A DNA stretch of 8,414 nt from JAUHWS01 sp964571805 (GCA_964571805.1 CAZNDI010000051.1:1-8414), one strand, 5' to 3'. Counted from the first letter of the stretch, positions 1-6,113 are shown. Numbers and translations: made by a program. The notes: generated by a model from the sequence alone, not told the origin.

Positions 1-3
1 GGA

Positions 4-37
4 GTTTTCTCCGCTTCGTTGCGAAAACATTTTTATT
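4..37 (+). terminator. terminator-like hairpin at the window edge
   Basis: GTTTTC (4-9) pairs with GAAAAC (23-28), extended by GC/GC (13-14 with 21-22) across a 3-base bulge, and is followed by ATTTTTATT (29-37). This fits a weak intrinsic terminator for a gene left of the window. The T-run is interrupted and the left context is missing. It could instead be the 3' part of another structured element, since the tip sequence CTCCGCTTCGTTGC resembles loops seen in some integron attC sites (recollection, not tested). Confidence 0.3.
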
Positions 38-53
38 ACTAATTATAAAAGAC

Positions 54-59
54 TATAAT
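54..59 (+). promoter_or_regulatory. -10 box for the OLD-family gene
   Basis: A perfect TATAAT lies 24 bases upstream of the ATG at 84. The matching -35 position (about 31-36, TTTTAT) is poor. If used, the leader would be only about 18 nt and has no Shine-Dalgarno sequence. Confidence 0.4.
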
Positions 60-83
60 CACAAACGACTCATCTAAGACAAT

Positions 84-2141
84 ATGAAGATTATTAAAGA
101 AATCAGGATTGAAAATTTCAGGTCATTCCTTGGTACAACAATGCGCGATGAAGCTGTAGCATTAAATGTTAGTGATTTAAATATATTTTCAGGAGCTAAT
201 GATTCAGGGAAATCTAATGTATTAAGAGCGCTTAATCTATTTTTCAATGACGAGATTGGAAAAGGTAAAAAATTCTTCCATCCAAATGACCTGAACATTA
301 ATAAAAGAAATACTGGAAACAGAGTGGTCAAAATTAAAATAGATTTTGATATTTCATGGGACAACAATAGAGATAAATTTTTGCCAACAAAATTTTCAAT
401 CTCCAAATTTTATTATGTAAATGGATTTAGAAATTATTGGTATGAGTTCAAGTTGAAAAACATTAAAAAAACAATCAGGATAGATTCTATTCCAGAAAAA
501 AATAAGGATGTTTATAAACTATTTTTACCTGAAAATTTTGAGCAACTTACCACAAGTAAAAAGGAACAAGTTGAAGAACAAGCTAAAAAAAGAGAGTGGA
601 ACTATCGAGTTAAATTTTCAGGTTTTTTAAATAGATCTCTTTCTTTTCAATATGTGCCAGCGATAAAGGAAGAATCTTTTTTCTCATATTTATATGGTAA
701 AACTATACTTCTTCTCATGCACAATGAGGAGAATTCACTTGAAGGTTTAGAAAAGCAAAAAAAAATAATCGAAAACTGGGAAACTTCACTTAAAAGAAAA
801 TCCATAAGATCAGAATTGAAAAAAAATTTAAAGAATGAAACGTGGAGAAACTCTGAAATACAAGTTATTGATAATAAAATTAAGAGTACTTCAAAATTAA
901 AAAATTCCATTAAAGCCCTAGAAGAAGAGATTAATAATTTTTCTGCATCCCTATTTAATTCTTCAAAATTCTTAATTTCTGAATTTAGAGTAAGCAATGA
1001 TCTCCGTGAATTTTTCGAGAGTTTTGATATTGGTACAGGTAATGAAAAAAACATTTCCCTAAAATTAAGAGGTGATGGTATTCAAGCTAGATTTATTCCT
1101 CAAATTTTAAATTTCTTAGACTCAATTCAAAAAGGAAAAAAATATTTTCTTTGGGGATTTGAAGAGCCGGAAAATTCTTCAGAATACAAAAATCAACAAG
1201 AACTAGCCAAAAATCTAAAGGAGACATTCTCAAAAGATAAGCAAATTTTTATAACTACTCATTCGGAAGAATTTTTGTCCATTTACGACGGTTCAGATGT
1301 TAACCCAGAAGATAGGAAAGCTAATCTATACCATGTTAAAAAAATTAGTAACAAAGAACACAAGGATTTTTCAACTATTAGTCTATTTGATGTTGATAGG
1401 CATACATTTGATTTTGGAACCACAAAATCTGCAATTGAGGAAGACCTAGGAACTTCCCTCATTCGTGCAAAATATGCAAAAGAGTTAAAAGAGAAGGAGT
1501 CAGCGTTTATCAAAGAAAAAGAAATGCTTGAAAAGGTCGATGGCCCAACCCTATTTGTCGAAGGAAATCTGGAAGAAAAAGTCTTTAAAAAAACATTTGG
1601 AGATACTCTAGATTTTAATATAAAAGAAGCTGGAGGTTCAGATCCCCTGGCCAGCAGCATTATTGCAAAATCATTTGATTCAGATCACAAGATCTATGGC
1701 CTTTTTGACAAAGATGCGGCAGGAAGGGCGGCCGTTAAAAAAATCAGTGAAAAACGAAATACTAACATAAAGGTAAAAAATGGCTACATCAAACCAAATA
1801 ATCCTCTAAAAAACATTCTACAGAAAGTTGGAATTGATTTCACTCTTGATGAACTATTGCCAGATAACATTTGGAAATATTTAGATAGCAATGACTTCCT
1901 AGAAAATGCAGAGAAATTTGAAAGAAGTATCATTCCAGCAGACAAATCACTTAATGATTTTTTATCGGAAAAATTCGGAGAAGATAAAGTAGCTATATTA
2001 AAAGCTTCCAAAAAAATAAAAACCACAAAAAAAGAAGAATTTGAAAAATATATACTTCAACTGAATGAGGATGAGTTCAAAACAATTAAAGATTCATTAA
2101 AAGAAACATTAGAAGAAATTAAAAACTACTTCAATGATTAG
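84..2141 (+). CDS. OLD-family ATP-dependent nuclease (ABC ATPase + TOPRIM)
   Basis: This 685-residue protein has the complete layout of an overcoming-lysogenization-defect (OLD) nuclease. The N-terminal ABC-type ATPase starts with the RecF/SMC-like IRIENFRSF and has Walker A GANDSGKS (37-44). A lysine/glutamate-rich, probably coiled-coil insert lies at about 150-290. The ATPase half resumes with a signature-like LRGDGIQ (328-334), Walker B FLWGFEEPE (355-363) and the H-loop TTHS (391-394). The C-terminal TOPRIM domain shows FVEG (491-494, metal-binding E493) and FDKD (541-544), the DxD pair. OLD proteins are known DNA nucleases that act against phage or plasmids. The class 2 enzyme GajA works with a UvrD-like helicase, GajB, and no such gene is adjacent, so this is probably a solitary class 1-type OLD. 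The gene is far more AT-rich than those after 2822 and precedes an attC-like element, suggesting acquisition. No strong ribosome binding site is visible before ATG 84. Confidence 0.9.
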   Translation: MKIIKEIRIENFRSFLGTTMRDEAVALNVSDLNIFSGANDSGKSNVLRALNLFFNDEIGKGKKFFHPNDLNINKRNTGNRVVKIKIDFDISWDNNRDKFLPTKFSISKFYYVNGFRNYWYEFKLKNIKKTIRIDSIPEKNKDVYKLFLPENFEQLTTSKKEQVEEQAKKREWNYRVKFSGFLNRSLSFQYVPAIKEESFFSYLYGKTILLLMHNEENSLEGLEKQKKIIENWETSLKRKSIRSELKKNLKNETWRNSEIQVIDNKIKSTSKLKNSIKALEEEINNFSASLFNSSKFLISEFRVSNDLREFFESFDIGTGNEKNISLKLRGDGIQARFIPQILNFLDSIQKGKKYFLWGFEEPENSSEYKNQQELAKNLKETFSKDKQIFITTHSEEFLSIYDGSDVNPEDRKANLYHVKKISNKEHKDFSTISLFDVDRHTFDFGTTKSAIEEDLGTSLIRAKYAKELKEKESAFIKEKEMLEKVDGPTLFVEGNLEEKVFKKTFGDTLDFNIKEAGGSDPLASSIIAKSFDSDHKIYGLFDKDAAGRAAVKKISEKRNTNIKVKNGYIKPNNPLKNILQKVGIDFTLDELLPDNIWKYLDSNDFLENAEKFERSIIPADKSLNDFLSEKFGEDKVAILKASKKIKTTKKEEFEKYILQLNEDEFKTIKDSLKETLEEIKNYFND

Positions 2142-2143
2142 GT

Positions 2144-2197
2144 TTTTGGGGCTCGGGCATTCACCCCTTTTGTTCCCCTCTGCCCTTCTGCCCAAAA
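2144..2197. repeat. two-block inverted repeat after the OLD gene
   Basis: TTTTGGG (2144-2150) pairs with CCCAAAA (2191-2197). Inside it, GGGCA (2155-2159) pairs with TGCCC (2181-2185). The blocks are separated by an asymmetric internal loop (GCTC against TTCTG), with a 21-base pyrimidine-rich loop at the tip. It starts 2 bases after the OLD stop codon. No T-run follows on either strand, so it is not a classical intrinsic terminator. It could stabilise the mRNA 3' end or be a relic of a mobile element. G/C-rich tracts here contrast with the AT-rich gene. Confidence 0.5.
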
Positions 2198-2266
2198 GAA
2201 AAACAAAATCGGATCTTTTTGTAAGAGCAATTTCTTTCAGAAATTAAAGGAAAACATGTACATCAT

Positions 2267-2384
2267 ATAACACGGCATATACGGCTACACTCCACCTTTC
2301 AGTCGTCGTTTCGCCCATATTTGCCGCTGGTGAGCCTTCTGGATATTATACCAGTGGTAAACATCGTATATGCCGGAACGTTAT
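2267..2384 (+). mobile_element. attC-like integron recombination site
   Basis: The ends are ATAAC (2267-2271) and GTTAT (2380-2384), the outer parts of R boxes. Next to them CGGCATATACG (2273-2283) pairs perfectly with CGTATATGCCG (2365-2375). After an unpaired spacer (GC against AACAT), TACACT (2286-2291) pairs with AGTGGTA (2353-2359) except for one extra G, matching the L-stem with an extrahelical base in folded attC sites. The 61-base terminal loop gives 118 bp, within the range known for attC. The full heptamer GTTRRRY is matched imperfectly: GTTATCG on the plus strand, or GTTATAT if read on the minus strand, which fits better and also puts the extra base on the conventional arm. The plus orientation is favoured by the ORF beginning just downstream. 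No integrase gene or second clear attC is in the window. Confidence 0.6.
2321..2349 (+). promoter_or_regulatory. candidate promoter inside the attC-like loop
   Basis: TTGCCG (2321-2326), a 17-base spacer and TATTAT (2344-2349) resemble a sigma-70 promoter with a weak -35 and a 5-of-6 -10. Transcription would start near 2356 and could serve the small ORF downstream. The evidence is sequence match only. Confidence 0.25.
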
Positions 2385-2408
2385 CGGAAATATTTTTTAT
2401 TTTTATTT

Positions 2409-2708
2409 ATGTCATACGAATACCAAGTTACAACAGAAAAACCAATAGATGATTTTTTAAAGAAAAAAATTGTTGCTGTTTTGAAGAAGCATCCTAAACT
2501 AGATTTTTCGAAAGAAGAAAATGGCGTATTTTCTTGCCATTTAGATACTGTTGAAAATACCCAACAAGGCTGGTGGGATTTAGAGATCGAAGTTAGTGAT
2601 GAGCGTATTTTCATAAGCAGAAATGATTCGTCTTACGTTTGGAAAGATATCGAAGAGATAAAGTCAATTCTAGATAAAGAAGGTAAATATGAGGTAAACG
2701 AACCATAA
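2409..2708 (+). CDS. hypothetical small acidic protein, probable cassette ORF
   Basis: This 99-residue protein is not recognised. It begins MSYEYQVTTEKPIDDF, has a lysine-rich stretch (FLKKKIVAVLKKH) and a C-terminal half with alternating hydrophobic/polar residues (WWDLEIEVSDERIFISRND), followed by a probable helix (VWKDIEEIKSILDKEG). It looks like a compact soluble alpha/beta domain; no signal peptide or membrane segment is seen. An in-frame ATG at 2370 would add 13 residues, but that stretch (MPERYRKYF...) is encoded by the right arm of the attC-like element, so I prefer ATG 2409, 24 bases after the arm. Neither start has a Shine-Dalgarno site. The position directly after an attC-like site, orphan status and small size are typical of integron cassette genes. 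Function is unknown. Confidence 0.65.
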   Translation: MSYEYQVTTEKPIDDFLKKKIVAVLKKHPKLDFSKEENGVFSCHLDTVENTQQGWWDLEIEVSDERIFISRNDSSYVWKDIEEIKSILDKEGKYEVNEP

Positions 2709-2729
2709 AAATAAAAGATGGAATAGTTG

Positions 2730-2757
2730 TTGACAAGGTGAAGGACGTTTATAACAT
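2730..2757 (+). promoter_or_regulatory. candidate promoter for the amidotransferase gene
   Basis: A consensus TTGACA (2730-2735) is followed after 16 bases by TAACAT (2752-2757), a 4-of-6 -10. An alternative -10, TATAAC at 2750-2755, would give a short 14-base spacer. Transcription would start near 2764 and run through the hairpin at 2767-2800 before the ATG at 2822. Confidence 0.4.
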
Positions 2758-2766
2758 AAATAATTT

Positions 2767-2800
2767 TTAGCGGTCAAATTTCTCATTTACCCTCCGCTAA
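2767..2800. repeat. 7-bp inverted repeat in the amidotransferase leader
   Basis: TTAGCGG (2767-2773) pairs perfectly with CCGCTAA (2794-2800) across a 20-base AT-rich loop. It ends 21 bases before the ATG at 2822. It may be a leader hairpin, an operator, or a weak terminator for the small ORF; no T-run follows. Flanking TTATAAC and TTTATAAA loosely mirror each other, but no GTTRRRY core is present, so I do not call it a second attC. Confidence 0.4.
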
Positions 2801-2821
2801 CTTTATAAATTAGACGAAAAT

Positions 2822-3532
2822 ATGAATAAAAAAATACTGATCATCAAAAACATAACTCACGAAGGCCCAGGTCTTCTGGAGGAAATACTGAAAGAACATG
2901 GCATTGGATACACCACTATCGACCTCGATCAGGGTCAAAACCTCCCTCCTGTAGAAAATTATGGAGCGGTCGTGGTATTGGGAGGCCCAGACAGTGCCAA
3001 TGATGAAAATGAGAAGATGGAAAATGAACTATCTAGGATTAGTGAAGTGATTACAGCAGATATTCCCTATCTCGGCATTTGTCTCGGCCTTCAAACTCTC
3101 GTAAAAGCAGCGGGTGGGAAAGTTGTAAAAAGTCCCACTAAAGAAGTAGGATTGATTGACCCCGAAGGCAAAAACTTTCGTGTCGAACTCACTGATGAAG
3201 GCAGAAAAGATCCTCTATTTGAAGGCCTCGACAGCTCGTTCAAGGTTTTTCACCTTCACGGCGAGACTGTGGAAATTACTGAAGAAATGACACTCCTAGC
3301 CGTCGGGCAATTTTGCAAAAATCAAATCTTAAAAGTGGCCAATAATGCTTATGGCATACAATGCCACTTTGAACTAACGCCAGAAATGTTTGAGATGTGG
3401 ATCAGTAAAGATCCTGACCTTCTTAGACTCGACAAAGAGCAACTCCGAGCTAACTTTAAAGCCATACACATTGAATACACTCAAGTGGGACGGCAATTAT
3501 TTAAAAACTTTTTAAGAATAGCGGGGTTTTGA
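2822..3532 (+). CDS. class I glutamine amidotransferase (GuaA GATase-like, stand-alone)
   Basis: This 236-residue cytoplasmic protein has a class I glutamine amidotransferase fold resembling the N-terminal domain of GMP synthase. LGGP (53-56) lies in the oxyanion-strand region. The nucleophile elbow GICLGLQ (85-91) carries catalytic C87, FHLHGE (143-148) matches the family's FHxHGD segment, and H182/E184 in IQCHFELTPEMF complete the catalytic triad. The family hydrolyses glutamine to glutamate and transfers ammonia to a partner, or in some stand-alone members acts on gamma-glutamyl compounds. No synthetase domain is fused or adjacent, so the acceptor substrate is unknown. ATG 2822 is the natural start (MNKKILIIKN, first beta strand) but lacks a Shine-Dalgarno site. 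Composition is much less AT-rich than upstream (2941-3000 has 33 G/C of 60), marking the end of the probable foreign region. Confidence 0.85.
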   Translation: MNKKILIIKNITHEGPGLLEEILKEHGIGYTTIDLDQGQNLPPVENYGAVVVLGGPDSANDENEKMENELSRISEVITADIPYLGICLGLQTLVKAAGGKVVKSPTKEVGLIDPEGKNFRVELTDEGRKDPLFEGLDSSFKVFHLHGETVEITEEMTLLAVGQFCKNQILKVANNAYGIQCHFELTPEMFEMWISKDPDLLRLDKEQLRANFKAIHIEYTQVGRQLFKNFLRIAGF

Positions 3533-3581
3533 GGATATAGATTCAAAAATGTAAATTAACTGTAGAGTCTTGCGTAAGATG

Positions 3582-3633
3582 CAATATTTAAAGTATAAGT
3601 ATAAATATTCTTGTATTCATACTTTAAATATTG
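3582..3633. repeat. perfect 15-bp inverted repeat, probable operator
   Basis: CAATATTTAAAGTAT (3582-3596) is the exact reverse complement of ATACTTTAAATATTG (3619-3633), with 22 bases between. One G-T and two Watson-Crick pairs extend it outwards (3579-3581 with 3634-3636). The right arm occupies most of the spacer between the candidate -35 (3611-3616) and -10 (3634-3639), as expected for a repressor site. A cruciform or RNA hairpin is an alternative. Confidence 0.6.
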
Positions 3634-3639
3634 TATACT
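3611..3639 (+). promoter_or_regulatory. promoter of the DUF4143 ATPase, probably leaderless
   Basis: TTGTAT (3611-3616), exactly 17 bases, then TATACT (3634-3639, 5 of 6). The expected start about 7 bases after the -10 is 3646, the A of the ATG, so the mRNA may be leaderless. No ribosome binding site is present, consistent with this. Confidence 0.5.
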
Positions 3640-3645
3640 GGGACT

Positions 3646-4863
3646 ATGAAAAATATTTCAATTGATTTTACCCCTCGGCAGCTTGAAAAAACGCTCAAAA
3701 GCCTGGTCACCCAGTTCCCTGCCGTGGTGGTGACAGGACCCCGCCAATCAGGCAAGTCAACCTTGCTAAAAAAACTCTTCAGCCCGGAGTATCAGTACGT
3801 CACTTTTGATGATCCTGTGAAACGGGAAACGGCCTTGCGCGATCCGCGGTTTTTTCTGGAATCACTGGGTGAAAAAGTCATCCTTGATGAAATACAATAC
3901 GTGCCCCACCTCACTGACTATCTCAAAATTCTGATTGACGAAGATCGCTCTAAAAGGGGGAGGTTTATTCTGACTGGTTCACAGCAGTTCAGCATGATGA
4001 AGACTATCGGAGACAGTTTAGCAGGGCGGGTGGCCGTTACTGAACTATTGCCCTTTTCTCATCCCGAACTAAAACAGGCCCTGAATTCCGACCCCCACTA
4101 TAAAACGCCGGCCGATTTTTTCACTCACGCAATCCTGCGGGGCTCATACCCTGAACCTGCTCTGGACACTACCATTGAGCGCGACGCTTGGTATGGTTCA
4201 TATCTGCAGACCTACCTCGAACGCGATATACGCTCGATTTATAACATCGGACACCTTCGCGAATTTCAGAACTTCTTAAAACTACTGGCCGGACGGGCGG
4301 GGCAAATTTTAAATCTCAATTCCCTATCCGTTGAAGCCGGTGTCACGGTGCCCACCCTCAAAAACTGGGTTTCGATTCTGGAGGCCAGCCGGCTGATCTA
4401 TTTGCTGCCACCCTATTACCGCAATCTGGGCAAGCGCATCACCAAAAGCCCCAAAATTTATTTTCTGGATCTTGGCCTTCTGGGCTATCTGCTTTCGATA
4501 GAAAAAGTGGATTTTGAAAGCCCAATGGCCGGTGCTCTCTATGAAAATTTTGTCGTCGCAGAAGCTGTGAAAGCCCAACTGCATGCAGGAAAAAGACCTT
4601 CACTTTATTTTTATCGCACTTACGCGGGTCTGGAAATAGACCTTTTAGTTGAAAAGGGCCAAAGGCTTTATCCAGTTGAAATCAAGGCTACCAAAACCCC
4701 TCGAATGAAAATGGGTGAACCCATGAGCCTGCTCAGCGAATACGATAAAATTCATGTTCAACCAGGCCAACTCATCACTTTGTCAGAAGTTTCTCAACCT
4801 CTGAGTCGCACGTTAAGTGTGCAGAACATTGATGATTTTCTGGCGTGGCTGGTTAACCTATAA
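3646..4863 (+). CDS. AAA+ ATPase with C-terminal DUF4143 (PD-(D/E)XK-like) domain
   Basis: This 405-residue protein belongs to the common AAA_14/DUF4143 family. The N-terminal P-loop ATPase has Walker A GPRQSGKST (31-39), Walker B VILDEIQ (78-84), sensor-1 FILTGSQQF (107-115) and a conserved LAGRVA with R128. A middle region (YLERDIRSI, 190-198) and winged-helix-like segment lead into the DUF4143 part: ENFVVAE (300-306), YFYR..GLEIDLLV (321-335) and VEIKAT (344-349). The E/D...ExK pattern (D332, E345, K347) is that of a restriction-endonuclease-like fold. The cellular role of the family is poorly defined; members are patchily distributed and often horizontally transferred. I start at ATG 3646 rather than the upstream in-frame TTG 3631, because that TTG overlaps the inverted repeat and would leave the likely -10 inside the coding region. 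It is monocistronic, with its own apparently operator-controlled promoter. Confidence 0.88.
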   Translation: MKNISIDFTPRQLEKTLKSLVTQFPAVVVTGPRQSGKSTLLKKLFSPEYQYVTFDDPVKRETALRDPRFFLESLGEKVILDEIQYVPHLTDYLKILIDEDRSKRGRFILTGSQQFSMMKTIGDSLAGRVAVTELLPFSHPELKQALNSDPHYKTPADFFTHAILRGSYPEPALDTTIERDAWYGSYLQTYLERDIRSIYNIGHLREFQNFLKLLAGRAGQILNLNSLSVEAGVTVPTLKNWVSILEASRLIYLLPPYYRNLGKRITKSPKIYFLDLGLLGYLLSIEKVDFESPMAGALYENFVVAEAVKAQLHAGKRPSLYFYRTYAGLEIDLLVEKGQRLYPVEIKATKTPRMKMGEPMSLLSEYDKIHVQPGQLITLSEVSQPLSRTLSVQNIDDFLAWLVNL

Positions 4864-5074
4864 AACTCCTCCGCTGAACTTTGAAACGCACATTCCGGAT
4901 CGATGTAAAATCAGCCTGTGAAAAAGAGAATCGAGGAATTTGGCGAAGAGTGTGACGGTGAAATGAGTAATGGTGGAGGCCACGAGTGACATTTGGGGGG
5001 AATTTTGTGGTAAGATTTTAAATGAAAACTTGTTAGGACAAATTTTAACGCTTAGCTACAAACCCTTAAGAAAA
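4864..5074. other. spacer before the DUF1361 gene
   Basis: This 211-base stretch has no convincing gene. TTGAAA (4881-4886) and TAAAAT (4906-4911) form a poor promoter candidate with a 19-base spacer. A 23-codon frame from GTG 4918 to TGA 4989 (MKKRIEEFGEECDG...) exists but has no supporting signal. The DUF1361 reading frame is open back to ATG 4970, but the residues encoded there (MVEATSDIWGEF...) do not look like the family N-terminus. Confidence 0.35.
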
Positions 5075-5695
5075 ATGGACTTCCTCCTCAGCCTCCGCCT
5101 CAACGATTATCAACTCGTCGTCGTTGGATGGAACATCATCCTCTCGCTCTTGCCCTGCCTCATCGTCTACAAAATGAGCCAAATGTACCCTCATAAAAAG
5201 TGGGCCACGCTTGGTTTGATGGGCCAAATTTCTTTTTTAGGCCTATTTTTAATCTGGTTTTTCTTTTTCCCCAACACCGCCTACTTGATTGCAGACATAA
5301 GGCATTTGGTTGATTATTGTGAGCACCCGGGCTTCCTCCGGATTTGCAAAGATCAAGCCTATATCGTACCGATTTTCTTCACTTATGCTTTGATTGGCGT
5401 GCCCACCTTTTATTATGCCTTAAGACAAATGACCCGCGTGCTTCGAATGCTTTTTAATAAAACCGTGAGCCGACTCTTTCCCCTTTTCATGATCCCTTTG
5501 ACAAGCCTAGGCGTGATGTTAGGCCTCGTCGCCAGATTCAACAGCTGGGATATCGTCCGCTCCCCGTTCGCCATCATCCACACGGTCTTCAAGCATTTGG
5601 GCGAACCGGTCATGTTGCTGAATATTGTGAGCTACACCGTGATGCTTTATTTGATTTATTACTTCATCCTATTTATTAAAAAAAGCAGTGTGTAA
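5075..5695 (+). CDS. DUF1361 integral membrane protein
   Basis: This 206-residue polytopic membrane protein is recognised by two family motifs. One is FPNTAYLIADIRHL (65-78), equivalent to the usual LPNAPYIxTDLxHL; the other is RFNSWDI (154-160). Predicted membrane segments lie at about 13-33, 46-66, 95-117, 133-155 and 178-202, with a basic C-terminus (KK). The function of DUF1361 proteins is unknown. I choose ATG 5075 (MDFLLSLRLNDYQ), preceded by CTTAAGAAAA, because it gives the usual family length; an in-frame ATG at 4970 would add 35 polar residues. The last codons and the TAA stop form the left arm of a long inverted repeat, so the 3' end of this gene is part of the repeat array that follows. 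Confidence 0.8.
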   Translation: MDFLLSLRLNDYQLVVVGWNIILSLLPCLIVYKMSQMYPHKKWATLGLMGQISFLGLFLIWFFFFPNTAYLIADIRHLVDYCEHPGFLRICKDQAYIVPIFFTYALIGVPTFYYALRQMTRVLRMLFNKTVSRLFPLFMIPLTSLGVMLGLVARFNSWDIVRSPFAIIHTVFKHLGEPVMLLNIVSYTVMLYLIYYFILFIKKSSV

Positions 5696-5792
5696 GTGTG
5701 TAACTTGTAACTATGATAAGTACCAGCTACAAACTTACCAGTTACAAAGTTACAAGCTACAAACTTACCAATTAAACACTTACACACTTACC
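5687..5792. repeat. nested inverted/direct repeat array
   Basis: The outer arms AGTGTGTAAGTGT (5687-5699) and ACACTTACACACT (5776-5788) are perfect 13-bp complements. Inside, TGTAACTTGTAACT (5699-5712) pairs with AGTTACAAAGTTACA (5740-5754) with one bulged base. A 16-bp direct repeat, AGCTACAAACTTACCA, occurs at 5725-5740 and 5755-5770 (period 30). The whole is a degenerate ACTTAC/GTTACAA array able to form a hairpin of about 100 nt. It covers the DUF1361 stop codon and ends just before the acylphosphatase start. Confidence 0.7.
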
Positions 5793-5805
5793 ACTTGAAT
5801 TAAGA

Positions 5806-6081
5806 ATGATAGGCATTAGATTAAAAATCATCGGCAAGGTTCAAGGGGTTTACTTTCGGGCTCAAACGGTTCAGAAAGCCGAGGAATTGGGGGATGTTTA
5901 TGGGTATGTTGCCAATGAAAGCGATGGCTCGGTGACCGTGGTGGCCGAAGGACCCGAAAATAAGGTGAATGGCTTGGTCGATTGGTGTTACAGCGGCCCT
6001 AGTACAAGCCAGGTGGAAAAAATCGAGGTCGAAAAACTCGGCTATACAGGGGAATTTGAGGAATTCAACATTCGCTATTAA
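5806..6081 (+). CDS. acyP: acylphosphatase
   Basis: This 91-residue protein has the size and motifs of a classical acylphosphatase, a small cytoplasmic enzyme that hydrolyses carboxyl-phosphate bonds such as acetyl or carbamoyl phosphate. The phosphate loop GKVQGVYFRAQT (10-21) includes the catalytic arginine R18, and N37 in GYVANESDGSV corresponds to the catalytic asparagine. The second signature, DGSVTVVAEGP (40-50), is followed by GPSTSQVEKIEV (64-75), the expected alpha2-beta4 region. ATG 5806 gives MIGIRLKIIGKVQG, a normal first strand. No strong ribosome binding site is seen; the upstream 100 bases are the repeat array. It converges on the metalloprotease gene with 18 bases between the stop codons. 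Confidence 0.92.
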   Translation: MIGIRLKIIGKVQGVYFRAQTVQKAEELGDVYGYVANESDGSVTVVAEGPENKVNGLVDWCYSGPSTSQVEKIEVEKLGYTGEFEEFNIRY

Positions 6082-6113
6082 ATTGATGGGAAGCTTCACC
6101 TACCCCATAAATT
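6081..6113. terminator. weak bidirectional hairpin between convergent genes
   Basis: AATTGATGGG (6081-6090) pairs with CCCATAAATT (6104-6113) with one mismatch and a 13-base loop. It sits exactly between the acylphosphatase stop and the opposing protease stop, whose TAG (6100-6102, minus strand) falls in the loop. No T-run follows on either strand. Confidence 0.35.

Noticed and set aside
74..406. Open frame on the minus strand opposite the OLD gene, and similar ones at 647-1054, 1283-1660 and 1784-2026
   Set aside because: They lie entirely antisense to a motif-complete protein, are low-complexity (Phe/Leu/Ser-rich) and show no family features.
84..2708. Gabija-type (GajA-GajB) defence operon
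   Set aside because: The second gene is a 99-residue orphan with no helicase motifs, so only a solitary OLD protein is supported.
2746..2812. Second attC site closing a cassette around the small ORF
   Set aside because: A 7-bp stem and loosely mirrored TTATAA flanks are present, but there is no GTTRRRY core and no inner stem with an extrahelical base.
4918..4989. 23-residue peptide frame starting GTG (MKKRIEEFGEECDG...)
   Set aside because: Frames this short arise by chance, and no ribosome binding site or conservation evidence is available.
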